The position numbers and the translations under genes were made by a program. Below, in pieces: positions 47,395-59,300 of a stretch of 64,000 nt of DNA. Location of the stretch: assembly GCA_031472005.1 (NCBI GenBank), contig PZJY01000004.1, positions 682,001 through 746,000 of the forward strand. The letters are read 5' to 3'. Within the stretch, counting starts at the first letter, position 1. The number at the start of each line of letters is the position of its first letter. A model generated the notes under the pieces. That model saw only the letters and a program-made list of their open reading frames with translations, ran no database searches and had not been told where the DNA came from. This stretch comes from Tetracladium setigerum. Taxonomy: Eukaryota > Ascomycota > Leotiomycetes > Helotiales.

Positions 47395-49085
47395 CAAGGT
47401 GTTATGCCGGTGCTTAATCTGTTCTTCAACTCCTTTACAATCTACACAATCTACTCCGAGGTCATCGATAAGACGTAACATAGTCAACATTTCAATTAAG
47501 GGGACTTTTAAATTGCTTTAGAGACGAGGAGCAAAAATAGAAATTATAGCTTTCATTAACTCTGAAAGTCTCCTAGAACTCGACCTCGTACGTTGCGACA
47601 TAACCTTTACGTAGCTGACTAGATACAATTCCGGAATCACCACCTAATCCGAATCCCTCCTTCATCACATTGAGACTATTTCTTTTCATTCTTCTTCGAG
47701 CAGTTGCAGCATGAATAGCACGCACCGCAATCTGCGTGCACAGAATTGACGTCGGCCTTGCAAGTGCAGCATTGCAACTCGTTCACAAGGCCATTCCCAT
47801 CATCGTTCTTAGCCATAGCAAAATATTTCCTGCTTCTTGTTTCAGTTAGACGCTTTTACAGGGATTTCAGACTTACAGTACTCGAGAGAGGGTAGACTCT
47901 GGTTCGTAAGTCCGGAAGATCTTCGAAAGGAGCTTATCTTGAAGTTGGGAGAGGCTTGGAGTTCTTGTCGAGCAGTGAACTGCAAATTTGTTTTAGATAT
48001 GATGTGTACAGTGCAAGTTGTCGTTCTCTCTGTCTTGGAAGAATTTGATGGAAGCTAATCTGCGGGATGTAGGCTTTACATATGGCCGTGCCAGAGGTTT
48101 TACTGCGGGGTAAGTGACATGTCACTCCTTCAATATTGCCACATGCACTGTGCCAGACCGAGTACACTTGCCGTCTCGTTCTGAGTGTCAAACGCCAATC
48201 ATACTCCGTGCTTCAATCTATTGTGACAGTCCTCGTAATTTTAGCCGTCGAACACCGTGCTATCATTAGCCCATGGGATTATCAGTGCGGTCGATCTCGA
48301 AAATACCCCTCATTTGGGGAGTGAAGCCGGAGTATGCCTCCGATCTCAGCCACAGTTCTTCTAGTTAGTGCGCCAATCGGGATGCTGGCAAACCTTGGTC
48401 GCCACCATGTAGCCTTGACTACAGGCTTCGAATGTGCACTTTCTTGGTCCAACGCTTCGCCTCCCAAAGCGTGAAGATTTCTATACAGCACCAAGAGGCA
48501 TGCCTCGTGCCAGGATGCAACTGGCTCTGTCCATATTGTGTTGCCGTCGCGATGGAGATGAACTTCAGTATACGAGTAGCGATCCAGTGCTGCACCTGCC
48601 GTAGAATGTTCTAACATGGTACTTACCACTCACGTGAGACACAAGCTACGACGAAGTGTGATATAGCGTTCCTGGGAGTGAACTTAGTAGCCCTTAATAC
48701 TCTTACTGGAATAAAGGTTGGCTGTCTTGGCGTCGGTTATGACATAACCCAGAGATTGGGGCCCGTGCAGAAATCGCGTGGGTTATGTAGTAGAAAAACC
48801 TGGTGACTCTAGCTGCCTCTCTCACCCAAGCTCTGCCAGAGCAAGTGCGGCATCGCATGTCGCTTGAATACACTCTGTCCCGTGGAGTGACGCTGTCCTA
48901 CCCAGCTGCGCTTCAGATTGGAGTTCTCGGGTTATAGGCATGAGAGGAAGGGGTTCAAGATTTCTGACGGAACTCCGTGTGGGGTTGGCAACCTTTTTCG
49001 CGATAGCATAGAGGCAGAGAACTTTTCCTTGCTGATCGACGCAGCAAATTGTCGCCAATTTGAGGTATGCATGCTGCCACACCAA
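47395..49085. other. Decayed accessory DNA, no supported gene
   Basis: Several 60-115-codon ORFs on both strands with no recognisable domain. On the minus strand the part just below the helicase may carry its degraded 3' end. Confidence 0.4.
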
Positions 49086-51514
49086 TCACTCTAATATGGC
49101 CCAAAGATATGGGGATGTAAGAGAACCTGGCTTCTGCTGTCTACCTCTGCCGTATGACGTCGAAATGCTGATGTTGCTGGAAGCGCGACCGTCGTAGAAT
49201 ATTAAGGTAAGGATAGGGACCGAGCGGTAAGGCATATTCGAGGAAGCGGAGCCGTTGGATGTAAATAAGGGTAGAGAGGTTTGGAGTGTATTTTCTCGCA
49301 GAGAGGAAACTTCGAGCGTCAGATGAGAGGACCCGGCATGCAAGAGAATAATAGAAGAAGCATTGCTGCCATCCCGCCCAGCTCTCCCAGACTCTTGAGA
49401 GAAATCAGTTAGCTTATGGGGCCATCCACGTGGATCACCCAGCGGATGAAGGAATAGTCAAATCCAATCCCAAGAGCAGATGTGGCTACAATCACCGGCT
49501 GATCTCTATTTCCAAGCCACCCGGTGATAATGGCAGCTTTCTCCTCCTCGGTTCCCGACCTTGCTGTGTACGAAGTGCACTGGAGAATATCTGCAAGCTG
49601 GGCTACTTCCTCCCGCGTTCGGCAGTAGACGATGATCTTGTCCCGGGCATGGTCAAAGATCTCCTTATGGGGCTAATATGTCTGCACCAAGTTGGCGGCT
49701 TTCTCAATCAAGGACCCCGGTCCAGTCTCGAACTTGACCGTATACTTGATATTCGGCCGGTTGGTCGGTTCTCGGATAAGCATTGGCCTGACCAGCTTGT
49801 TATTCTCGATAAACTCCTCTTGCATCACAGGAGGAAGTGTTGCTGTTAGCCAGACTATTTACGTCCTGACTTGCCTCATATACCAACCTAGTTGCGCTAT
49901 ACAGGGCTAGTAGTCACTGGCCGTAATGGTGAGATGACCTTCAATAACCACAATGCGTGCGAGTCGCTATTTGCTGACCTTAATATAATAGTATTGGAGA
50001 AAGCCTTGAGTACACGCAGCTTCGGCTGACACAATAACTAACGAAGCTAACTGTTTACAATCTATAGACCAGACTAGTGGCTAGATGCCTACCTGGTGAA
50101 AGCGTCTAAGTATATCACCCCGCAGAGCAACTATAGGAAGAACCAGGATGGTGGTCCCAGCATTTGCAATTGCAGCCCCGATCATACCGACCAAAGTCTT
50201 ACCACAGCCGGTTCCTATTACCAGAACTACCTGCTCGGCTGGCTGAGGTCCCATGATGGCAAGCACTCCATTCCGCTGACCTGGAACCCGGAATTGCAAA
50301 TCTGGTGCATTGTACAGCCTTCGAGTAACCGCTAGCAGGTCAACTTTAGAATATGCACCTTTCCGACGCATTTGGCCACGCTTGGAAGCATCAAGCATTC
50401 GCAGCGACAGTATCTCGGAACCACCCCATAGCCTCTTTCCTTGGAGAATGTGATCGATCCGAAAAGACGTATGCCAGCTCTCGGATACTCGGTAATTTCG
50501 GTGCAGCAAGGCGCTCATGGTCAGCGTGGTAGTACCGGCATATGCATGATTAAACGTATAGTAGCTGTGGTTGCTTTGTTTGGCTAAGGCAACCAAGTCA
50601 AGCTCGTCCTCGATACAGCTAGGAGCAAAATCGGTGTCCTGTGGGATTGTCCTCTTTCAAACATTTCTAAGCGCACGGACCACTAAAGCTGACGTCACCT
50701 GATGACAAGGAGCCATAAATGGCAGACCTTGGACTTTTAGGTATGTTTGACATGAAATAGGTCACCATTTTGAATTGCTACAAAAGCGATCTAGTACTGC
50801 GCGCTTGTCCGACATACTGGGCATTCAAGCCCCCAATACTAAAAGTACCCAGCCTTAAGATATGGCTTTCTTTCCGCCGCAACCCCTACGCTAGGATTCA
50901 CCTTCACACTCTGCATCTTATAGGACGAGCCGACGGCATTTTTCACGTCTGCGCAATGCACCACGCTAATCAATGAGCCAAGTAATGAAAGATCCCCTTC
51001 TAGAAATGCGCGCAAAGCTAGGTATGGCTGCCACGTCTCGATAAAGCTCCTGCTTATTGAGAATGTCTGCCACGATGAATGCTTGCTGCATGAAGCGCAG
51101 ACCGTAGGGAGGAACAAGCTGACGATTATTGCGCGATTCTCTTGGTAATCTTCGTCGATTAATTCTAATGGCAAAATGTCGATGACCTTCCCCAACGGTT
51201 TTCGGGCTGCTTCTCGGTCTTCATCTTCTCTTGAAAGCAGAACGACTTCTTCGCATGTCATACATGCTAACACGATATACGAGTCCCAAACGTCTGCAAA
51301 TATAGGATCACCCATTTCGATTTTGTGTAGACGTGAAACTGAGGCGCGCTGACAGTGCTATGAGGAGGCTACAAAGAGTTAGCGAATATTTTATAACATG
51401 GGAAATACTACAGTACCTGGCCAAGTGGACAGAAGCAGCGCGGACGATGATTTCAACATTAGAGCTGTTGATTTGACGATATTCTGCTTTTGGTGAAAGA
51501 TCACGTGATATCAT
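49086..51514 (-). pseudogene. RecQ/TLH-type DEAD-box helicase, degraded
   Basis: Pieces of a fungal RecQ-like helicase of the type linked to telomeres and dispersed repeats. From 5' to 3' on the minus strand: a leader part (51514-50839, partly a DUF3505-like region); SNHSYYTFNHAYAG and LVIGTGCGKTLV (Walker A near 50195-50215); ILVLPIVAL; IVVIEGHL (DEAH box, its Asp apparently missing); VWLTATLPP; DKIIVYCRTREEVAQLADIL; VIVATSALGIGFD; and QESGRAGRDG (motif VI, about 49365-49395). Stops interrupt it at 49907-49909 (TAG), 49859-49861 (TAA) and 49673-49675 (TAG). A frame break sits at the C4 run at 49419-49422. The two Gln-to-stop candidates fit C-to-T changes at CpA. A further frame around 49140-49330 reads SDARSFLSARKYTPNLSTLIY, which seems to belong to the same family. 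No functional helicase is expected. Confidence 0.75.
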
Positions 51515-51617
51515 GACACGGTGTCCTTAAACTTTTACAACAAAACTCTCAATTTGCTCATACCCCAGCCGCCTTCCTGCACACACACTGCAACATGGTC
51601 GCTGCATCGACCGGACT

Positions 51618-52615
51618 ATGGATACAGATGATTCCGTGAATGAATGGTCCAGTGACAATCAGAGTGATCGTCAACCCAGTGAAGATTCGAGTCTTAGCAT
51701 CCAAGCTGCGCGTGGCGCACGGCTGCCGCCACAAAGCCAGCGGCGACCTGCCAATGGAACATTGCCATTTGTGCCATATGCGGACTGGGACCCTGGGACT
51801 CGTTGAGCCTCACATACATCAACAACAGGTTCGGTCATATCCTTGATCACACTATGCCTCTTCCCCCATTTCCAGTCCTCCCAGCCGCGCAACTGTATCT
51901 AGACGCCGAGTCAAGTTTCGAGTCAGTACTGTTGGCATATAATGCCATGCTGGTGAACAATGCGCTCAAGGCTGCTGCCGATTTGTTGAAGACCAAGGAG
52001 CTGGTCTGGTTGCGTGGTTCGTACTACTACTTGAAAGAGCAAAAGCCAGACTGGGGAGGCGGGCTAGCTGAGCCGCAAACGGGTTCCGCCAAATTTACCA
52101 ATTGGCTTCCTGGGGACACAAAGTACGCGACGGAAACCCTGGAAATCCTGTTCAATTCTCCAAGTGAAGGCTCCGATGATCTACGAGAGCTCCCAAGCTC
52201 CCCACCACCCCTCCCGAGTCCAACAGGGGACTATGCAGGAAACAGCTTGCTTCCTTCTGATGACTCCAACGAGGAACTTGAACTTGAACCTGACCTCCCA
52301 CCTCAAACTCCCCCTAATCGACAACTTCCACACAAACACATGCTCTCTAGTGGACCAGACCTCGGGAGCAAGAGAACAAAAAACTTTCTACTACTGAATC
52401 CAGATTACTCCGAACAGCCAGACACCAAGCATGAGCGTCCTGACCAGACGTCCGAGCGAGCCATCCTCGAGCAAGGCAACGGTTATGCAGCCGCGCTCAA
52501 CACGCCATACTTCTACATCATCACACCCGTTGAGTTGCTCGCTGTCCGTTGTTACGTTGATCCCAACAGAACGACGACCCCGATAAAGACTCGTTCCCAA
52601 ATGAAGCATTATTAG
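51618..52615 (+). CDS. Hypothetical acidic Pro-rich protein next to helicase
   Basis: ATG at 51618 opens a polar start (MDTDDSVNEWSSDNQSDR). The frame is lost at 51804 but continues as SLTYINNRFGHILDHTM in the next frame if one G is added to the G3 run at 51795-51797. The whole would be about 331 residues. The middle is helical (SFESVLLAYNAMLVNNALKAAADLLKTKELVW). The rest is Pro/Asp/Glu-rich low complexity (ELPSSPPPLPSPTGD, EELELEPDLPPQTPP). No domain is recognised. It is divergent from the degraded helicase with about 100 bp between starts, which suggests the two were one mobile or subtelomeric unit. If the frame break is real, translation could also start at the ATG at 51854. Confidence 0.5.
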
Positions 52616-54807
52616 CACCCATTCCCCAACAAGACTTCTGACTAGAGTCAAAGTGATCGGTATAGAGCATCTTCTTCGCAGTATGCCGGGCCTTTCTCTG
52701 ATGCTCAAATTCACTCTGATTACTCTGAACACGAACCTCACGTTCACGCTGGCATCCAAGTCAAGAGCATACCGTGGGATTACGGGAGTGCGGATTTGGA
52801 GAAAGACATGGAGGCAGGAGACAAGGGCAAACAACTTGGAGATGAGGGAGTGATCTCCTACAATCTAGGAGTGTGGGCGTTACAAATGCTAGCTGCTGAG
52901 GACCGCAGTGCCAGAACTTTGGAGGCATGGGGGAGGACGATGCCAAGTTCCTGACCTGAGATGGACTATGCCGATACACGAAGAATTATTATCGGGACTT
53001 GATGAGCGTCGGTGTTTGAAATTGTCGTCTAATGCTTTGAAATGTCACGGGATATTTTGAAAAGGCTACGGGATGTTATAAAAGTGCTACTGGTTGTTTC
53101 CAAAGACTTAGCGGACTCTTTCAAGACCGTGAAATGTGCACAAAGAATAGTATCTATAAGTGGGAGTCTGCATAATCGGTTGGTCAGGGTTTTTATTGGA
53201 CCAAAGTAGGAAGACACCGCTTGTGATTGGTTGGTGGTATGTTGATTTTCGAGGGCAATCTTGCCCTTGGAGGGCTACGTTTGTATAGACGATGGACTTT
53301 GAAAGTACTCCTCGCCCTGGAAAAGTAGCCCTTGGAATGGTAGACAGGAACTCCATGGTTATATATATGGGTGTGGCCTGCTAGTGAGTCGTGGTGATTC
53401 CGAAAATATCTTGCCTGACAATTAAATCGATCTGACCTCAAGCATAAATTAATTTGCAGCACCGAACACTTTTGGCTACCACTACTTCGAAATCGTACCT
53501 CGTAATGCTTTGGCGAAGATATCAATTGTGGTTGTGGATAGCACTGCTCAGCATCATCCTCGTGGTGTGGACACAACTAGTTGGTGGATGTTCTAGATCA
53601 GTCGAGGCAAGGTCATAACGTGGTGCGTATGAGTACTGAATCTGAGCAAGAGTTAGAGGCTAACCGAATATGAATAGCTGGTTTGGGTGACCTTAATAGA
53701 GCGCTGTATAGTCATGATTGAAGGCGGCCTGGCCAGGGTCTATGGTCAAGGAAGATTGACGACCAGGGGAATGGAGATGGAGATGGAGATGGAGAAAGGG
53801 ATTAGGGTTTGGTCTTTCTCCCCTCTAAGTAAAACGTCGGAAAGGTTCTCTGCGGCAGGGGGCAGGTGTCTTTCTCTCCCATGCAGTAGGGCAATTTGTT
53901 ATTGTTTTGGTATCATAACTACGTTTGATGTTTGCTTCATATGTAGTTGTTAAGCGAGCGCTGTTGCTGTTGACAAACGTGGGTTTTGGGTTTAGACCCT
54001 TTAGATGCGAGAATTCGAGTGTGAGATGAGAGTGGTGTGCTGCTTTTGAGTTCGACTTGTCACTTAGTGTGCATGGTTTGGCTTGATTTGATTCACTCTA
54101 ACCTTGCAAAGAGGGCCTCATTCTGAATGGCCTGTTCAATCAGGGACGTTACGTTTTTGCCCAATACGCTTCTCCATGCATAGTAACAAAAATAACATGC
54201 ATTCAATACGATCGCGTCGTCGAGCTCTTACAAAACCTGACCCTTTTCATGCTACGCATATGCATTTATTGTTGTCGGCTAATCTTCCACTTTTAATACA
54301 TATGAGACAACGACCCTGGATGTTTTTTTGGATTTGGTGTACGGCCACGCTCAAAACTTGCAGCTGTTGGAGAAAAGGATACCTTATCCCAGCGCTACAT
54401 GTATGCTTGATATCGTTATTGGCGCACGTAATTCTGTGAACCAGGTCTGAAACCGCACACTCGCGAACGGCTTTACAGACGGCCAGAGTTCTTCCTTCTC
54501 CAATATCGCAATAAACTCCGCTATCCTGTAGGTCGCCGTACAGTACTTCGGAGACAACAATGAATTGTCACATGGATGGCACTTTTTTGCTTCTATCGGG
54601 GTGTTCTCCCACAATGGACACAATCTTAAAGTTTCATTTCGTCCTCTCTTATCTTGGCTTAGCACCGTAATGACAGATCGGACCTGACCGTGAAGGTGGC
54701 GAAATAATCTTTGGATTTTGCTATTGAGAGCATCTATAAACACTTGGTTTCAATTGGAGAGTTGTCAGCCTTTATAGTGATGTACCCCGGGTTGCACCGT
54801 AGCTTAT
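52616..54807. other. Intergenic, no supported gene
   Basis: 2.2 kb without convincing genes. A short ATGGAG microsatellite lies at 53770-53797. A 119-codon minus-strand ORF (54743-54384) has no recognisable domain. Confidence 0.5.
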
Positions 54808-55460
54808 GGGATAATCTTATTGGATATTGACGGGTATGCCTTTTGCTTGGGACTGAAGGCAATACGAATGTCACAGCAAGTCTCGTTTACAACCTTTCCG
54901 GCATTACAAAGTCTTCTTTCATTACTAGAGCTGATTGAACAAGCTGGTCTCCGGCCAAAACACACAAAGACTTCACAAGCAAGATATTCCCTGAAAATAA
55001 GATCTTTAGCCGAGCTAACTTGGTAGATATGTTCCACACCCGCCAAGCTACTGTTCCCCGTGATAATGTATATGCTTTACTTGGTATGAGCTTTGATGAT
55101 CTTAGTTAAGCTGGCTTACAGCCAAATTATGAGATTTCCTGGAATCAACTAGTTCAGCGACTTATCAAGTTCGTTCTTGGTCAAGATACACCCGTGGAGA
55201 CTTCTGGCAGAAGGGTGTTGATTAAGAGAAAAGGCTGCATTCTTGGACAGGTGTCCCTAGTTCGAATGATGAGGGACAGAGTGTGGCTATTACATCTACA
55301 AATACAGCTTGGTCCTTGGAGGAATGGTCACTTGAGGCGTCAGCAAGATTTATCCGAAAAGGTGATATCGTCTGTCTTCTGAAAGGAGCGGGGATCACTT
55401 CGCTATGATTGTAATTGCAGCTACTCCTATTCCTTTCAAGAAGAGGGGAAATCTTGCACA
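54808..55460 (+). pseudogene. HET-type (heterokaryon incompatibility) protein remnant
   Basis: Translated fragments match the region downstream of the HET domain in fungal HET/ankyrin proteins: LELIEQAGLRPKHTKTSQAR, then FHTRQATVPRDNVYALLGMSFDDLS, AGLQPNYEISWNQLVQRLIKF, WSLEEWSLEASARFIRKGDI and VCLLKGA. The pieces need changes of frame near 55024 and between 55210 and 55260, and an in-frame TAA lies at 55107-55109. HET proteins trigger cell death on non-self fusion; this copy has lost its HET domain and cannot act. The family A inverted-repeat element sits 45 bp downstream and may have inserted into the old gene. Confidence 0.65.
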
Positions 55461-55504
55461 GCAAGAACTTTCAAAATCAACAATACATTTCTCGCACGAC
55501 TTCT

Positions 55505-55892
55505 TACAGTCGGCTTCGAAATCGGCTTCCTCTTTGTAAACTCTTTCCTCTCTCTGTATTGAGCCACACGCCAAGATATTGAAGTCAGCACTAGCGACAT
55601 TCCAGTTAGCTGTTTATTGTCCTCGTATTGTAGCCTGGGGCTAGAGAGTACTGCTTTTGAGACTAGTGATGACTTTTATCAGATGATGACCCTTTCTACG
55701 ATCAAAGCATTCTCTGTCATCATGTGACGTGATGACTGTATCCGGTTCTGTAAAGCAGCCAGGTCTCCCACCACGCCAAAAATGTAATGACAAAGAAACA
55801 ACTAGCCGTAATGAATTTAGTGCTGCTTGGCACTGTGGCTCAATTAAAAGAAAGAGTTCACAAAGAGGAAGCCGATATCGAAGCTGACTGTA
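55505..55892 (-). mobile_element. Short inverted-repeat element, family A, copy 3
   Basis: A 388-bp element starts TACAGTCGGCTTCGAAATCG and ends GCCGATATCGAAGCTGACTGTA, with arms of about 40 bp matching over most positions. It has TA at both edges and no transposase ORF. The interior shares GTAAAGCAGCCAGGTCTCCC and CTTTTGAGACTAGTGATGAC with copy 2. It is the best-preserved pair of arms of the three copies. Confidence 0.82.
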
Positions 55893-57110
55893 CTTGTTTG
55901 GGATTGGGATTATCATGTAGAAGACTCGCAAGATCAAGAAAGTATAGAAAACTGGATCAATAATATTCAAGTACACCAGCATTTGAAAGCAGACCTCGAA
56001 GATCATGTGGACAAGGTGACAAGGATATGGAATGTTGCACTAGTATTAGGAGACTTGAAAGTAAAGCCAAGTTCTCGTTTGAGAAACATGTTCCTCAAAC
56101 GAGATAGTTGCACAGGCCTCTAAACAGCCCCTGCTACTACCAAGCCTACACCAAATGGAACCCATTTTGGCGCTCAAACGGGAAGAATATTGATAGAGAT
56201 AGTGTGGAATGACGACCTTCCCCTCGAAAGGCTACCATTATTGCGGACAGCGTCGCTTGGCAGAAAACAAATGTCATCCAGCCCATATACAAGCCATCGA
56301 ACCCGAATATGGTTAATAACATGAGAAATGCGATCCAGCCAGCAGAATGCCGACCCAGACAGCATTTGGGTCATTCTAATGGAGCCTTGATCCTTTGAGC
56401 GGACTTGATTACCTGTTGGCGAAGATGATAGCCTTTCCTACTAGTGAAGATGATCCTTCCCTGCTCAGAAAGCGGGGCTCAAAATTTTTGTGCGATTGAC
56501 GACCTTACTCACAAGCGTATAAAAAAGAAATGGGGCTCAAAGAGGATCTGATGACCTTCCCCTACTGCATTGCGGACTGCAGGCGAAAAGCGGGACTAGT
56601 GCATACCCCAGCTACTTTTGCTGACTGCTGGTACTCGTGGTAAGGGTAAGTAATTCGTACATGGCCAAAATAACGTTAGATTCATGTCTGTGCAGTTTGC
56701 CATAGTCCTACTTATTAGGGAAATAAAGCATCAAAAACTTAAAAGATAAAAAGCTGGGTTCTTGGATTACCTTTAATGATTAGTCAACTTTAGTTATCTG
56801 TATCAAAAATGTGTCAGCTCTTTCTTGCAATAAATTTAGCGGTTTCAGATCTCATGTTACTTCGTACATGGTCGAGATAACGTTGAATTTATGTCTGTGC
56901 AGCTTCTAGATATTTCTACGAAACCAAGAGAGACATACAAACGTATCAACTTGTTCCTCAATTTTGTCTGTTGACTAAGGTTCCAACTTCCATGAGTAAC
57001 GGTAGAACTCAATGATTCCCTCAATATCTTAGCTGCTTGATCATGTCACTGTATGTACTTCTTCCAAAAACCCGTTTGGACAAGTTGGTATATTAGAGCG
57101 CTTACCCCTC
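55893..57110. other. Intergenic with weak GGTCATCA-type repeats
   Basis: No supported gene. Between 56205 and 56580, motifs such as GACGACCTTCCCCTC, GATGATCCTTCCCTGCT and GATGACCTTCCCCTACTG look like diverged reverse-complement units of the tandem repeat at 3540-4590. Confidence 0.4.
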
Positions 57111-57890
57111 GTGCTCGTTAGATATATATTGAGGCACAATATAAATTCCTTGAATGGAGATGAAATATCTCTCCCGGCTTCCGTGGATCGCAACAAGCAA
57201 ACAATCCTGCTGACGTCTCAGATTTCGCCACTTCCTGTGTGCTTAGGGTCAAATTCATCAACATATAATCAGCATATGGATGAGAGTCAATCCTGTGAAC
57301 GGATGCATAATATATATAATACAATAACGAAAAATGAACCAAGACCAATAGAGATGCCCAAGGCTCTTACTCGTAAGATGATGGAGGCTAATCTTATCAG
57401 GAAGGATGAAAGGGAAGCCACAGGTTGCGAGATATTTGAGACTGTCGCAGAGGATAACTCCTCCTTGAAGAGTGCTTTGAGGGTGTTAGAAGTACAGATA
57501 ACAGGTCGAGAAGTACCACGTAGTTCGAATCAGTGTGAAAATCGGAGCCAGAAAAGATGCCACGATGAACAAACTTGCATGTCAGATAACCTGCGGCGGG
57601 GAAGATCGCGTACCAGAACAGAGTCGATACCAGATCGACGTATGGCTAGAAGATCAATATCTCGCCACTATCTGTAGGAAATTTGCAACAAAGCTATGCT
57701 AAGTACTTACAGCTGGCGAGTTATCAAGTTTGAGCCGGATCAAAGCATAATGTTGTCGTCGTTGAGGGAGAGACTGTGAATCCCAAAGCCTTTTCATCTC
57801 TAAAGACGACATTAGCAGGAATTTCCAAGGTTGAACATGATCCGCTGGAGAAGTTTATGCTTTAGAAGTGGTTGAAGACAATGATTGAAG
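57111..57890 (+). pseudogene. Unrecognised gene remnant
   Basis: An open frame of 188 codons (57111-57677, first codon GTG, internal ATGs at 57276 and later) is polar and Arg-rich at its end (RRGRSRTRTES). About 80 bp further on, another frame reads NVVVVEGETVNPKAFSSLKT and continues TLAGISKVEHDPLEKFML, a stop, then KWLKTMIEDV. The second part looks protein-like, but I do not recognise either. They may be two parts of one decayed gene. Confidence 0.3.
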
Positions 57891-57916
57891 ATGTATAAGC
57901 ATCTTTTCTTATTAAC

Positions 57917-58712
57917 TTACTCTGGACGTCGTGAAATCCACCCGAACAACCAAACAACTGCATGCGAAACAGGAGGAAACTTAGTCTCCTTACTAAAATC
58001 AAGCATATGATCTATTGACACTGTCAAAAGGGCAATTCTAGCCTCGTCACTTCGCCGACTCTCGAGTTCTGGATCCGTCAGGTTTGAGCTTGGCCCAAGA
58101 ACGTGATTGATTGACCCGCAGAAAGGCTCGAGGCATTTCAGTAAGATTCCATAAGATATCACGGCGGAAGCCCTGATAGGTGCTCTCACATCGCATCGCT
58201 CTATCCATGGACGTGTCCCGCCTAGGGTTGGGATGGGTATATTCGTACCATACATCTGTTCCTGTGTTTCGCCTCTTTCGCTCTCTCGCTGCTGTACTCC
58301 TTGTATGTGTTCGCTCACACCCCGACCAGCAACCGGCCGGATTGTGCTCCCATTCTTCTTCACCGTCCAATATCGCCGAGAGGAACCATGAGTCCAGGTC
58401 TGCAAATAGACATCATTATAGTAACGGTCCACCCCTGACGTGAGGCATGCATACCATTCAAGCGTTCCTTCGACGCGTGCCGAGAGTATTCCGCGTAGTT
58501 AATAGTTTGGTAAGGACACTCACGGCAAGCAAAGCCGTCATAAACTTGAAGCATAGGGTGGGCCTGGGAACCATCATCGCTCGGAGCATCTGCAGCAGGA
58601 TTGAGGACGAATGTTTATTCTTGAGATAGTGGGTAAGGCCGTCTCGAAATTCCTTATGCTTGTCACCGGTAGAAGCCATTTCAGAAGAGGATAAATTTGA
58701 CCACTGTCCCAT
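57917..58712 (-). pseudogene. DUF3505 finger N-terminus of a helicase-type gene
   Basis: From the ATG at 58712 or 58679 the minus strand reads FRDGLTHYLKNKH, then VYDGFACRECPYQTINYAEYSRHASKE (a C2H2-like finger: Cys, Cys, His, with the last His replaced), then DDVYLQTWTHGSS-like sequence (here NDVYLQTWTHGSSRRYWTV), TRPWIER and SIDHMLD. This order is that of the N-terminal half of fungal TLH/RecQ-associated DUF3505 proteins. Frames change at the T run at 58610-58611 and the G run at 58432-58435; adding one base at each restores the reading. No helicase core follows downstream. A GTAAGT donor at about 57920 ends the open frame. Confidence 0.55.
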
Positions 58713-58847
58713 AACAGGTTTGTGACATGAAAAAACGACAAATTCCAAGACGTATGACAAGATAATAAATCTATGACAGAACACGTCGAGGCTTGACGCG
58801 TCTCTCACGCGTGCACGAGCCATAATATGGGGTTCTGGCACAACCAC

Positions 58848-59300
58848 CCTCGTTAAAGCACGGACCAGTTTTGCCGGGGTTACGACACAACACGACTAAC
58901 CCTTACTCTAGTAGGGGAGAGTATTGCGAACGGCGCCTACGCCGCTTTGCTAGGTACATATTAAACTAACAAAATTCAAACCTGAGTAATATACCGCGTC
59001 TGATTTATGCACTTTGCCTGTAATAGTACTGTCTTCTACGAAAGCTCCTCCCTTGGACCGGGCTACCCCGCATCCTGGTGGGGAGATGAGCCGCTACCCC
59101 TCCCACACCTGACCATTCACATGTATAGCACAAGGACTAGGTCTCCATTTTACAACATGATCCCGCAAAGACTGTTTCAATAAAATGTCTGAATTATCTT
59201 CCGTTCTTTGCACCAATTCTTTAATCATTTTCACAAATCCATGAACATTCATCGAAATCTACCGCCACGCACACATAATCTGTGACATTAATTCTGACCG
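58848..59300. other. Intergenic, likely BTB gene promoter
   Basis: No gene is seen. It contains the upstream region of the BTB gene and nothing else recognisable. Confidence 0.4.

Noticed and set aside
49430..49849. 139-codon plus-strand ORF
   Set aside because: It is the antisense shadow of the degraded helicase, whose motifs are clear on the minus strand.
57080..57130. tRNA-like A-box (CAAGTTGGTATATTAGAGCG)
   Set aside because: No matching B-box (GGTTCGAATCC) or acceptor stem follows within tRNA distance.
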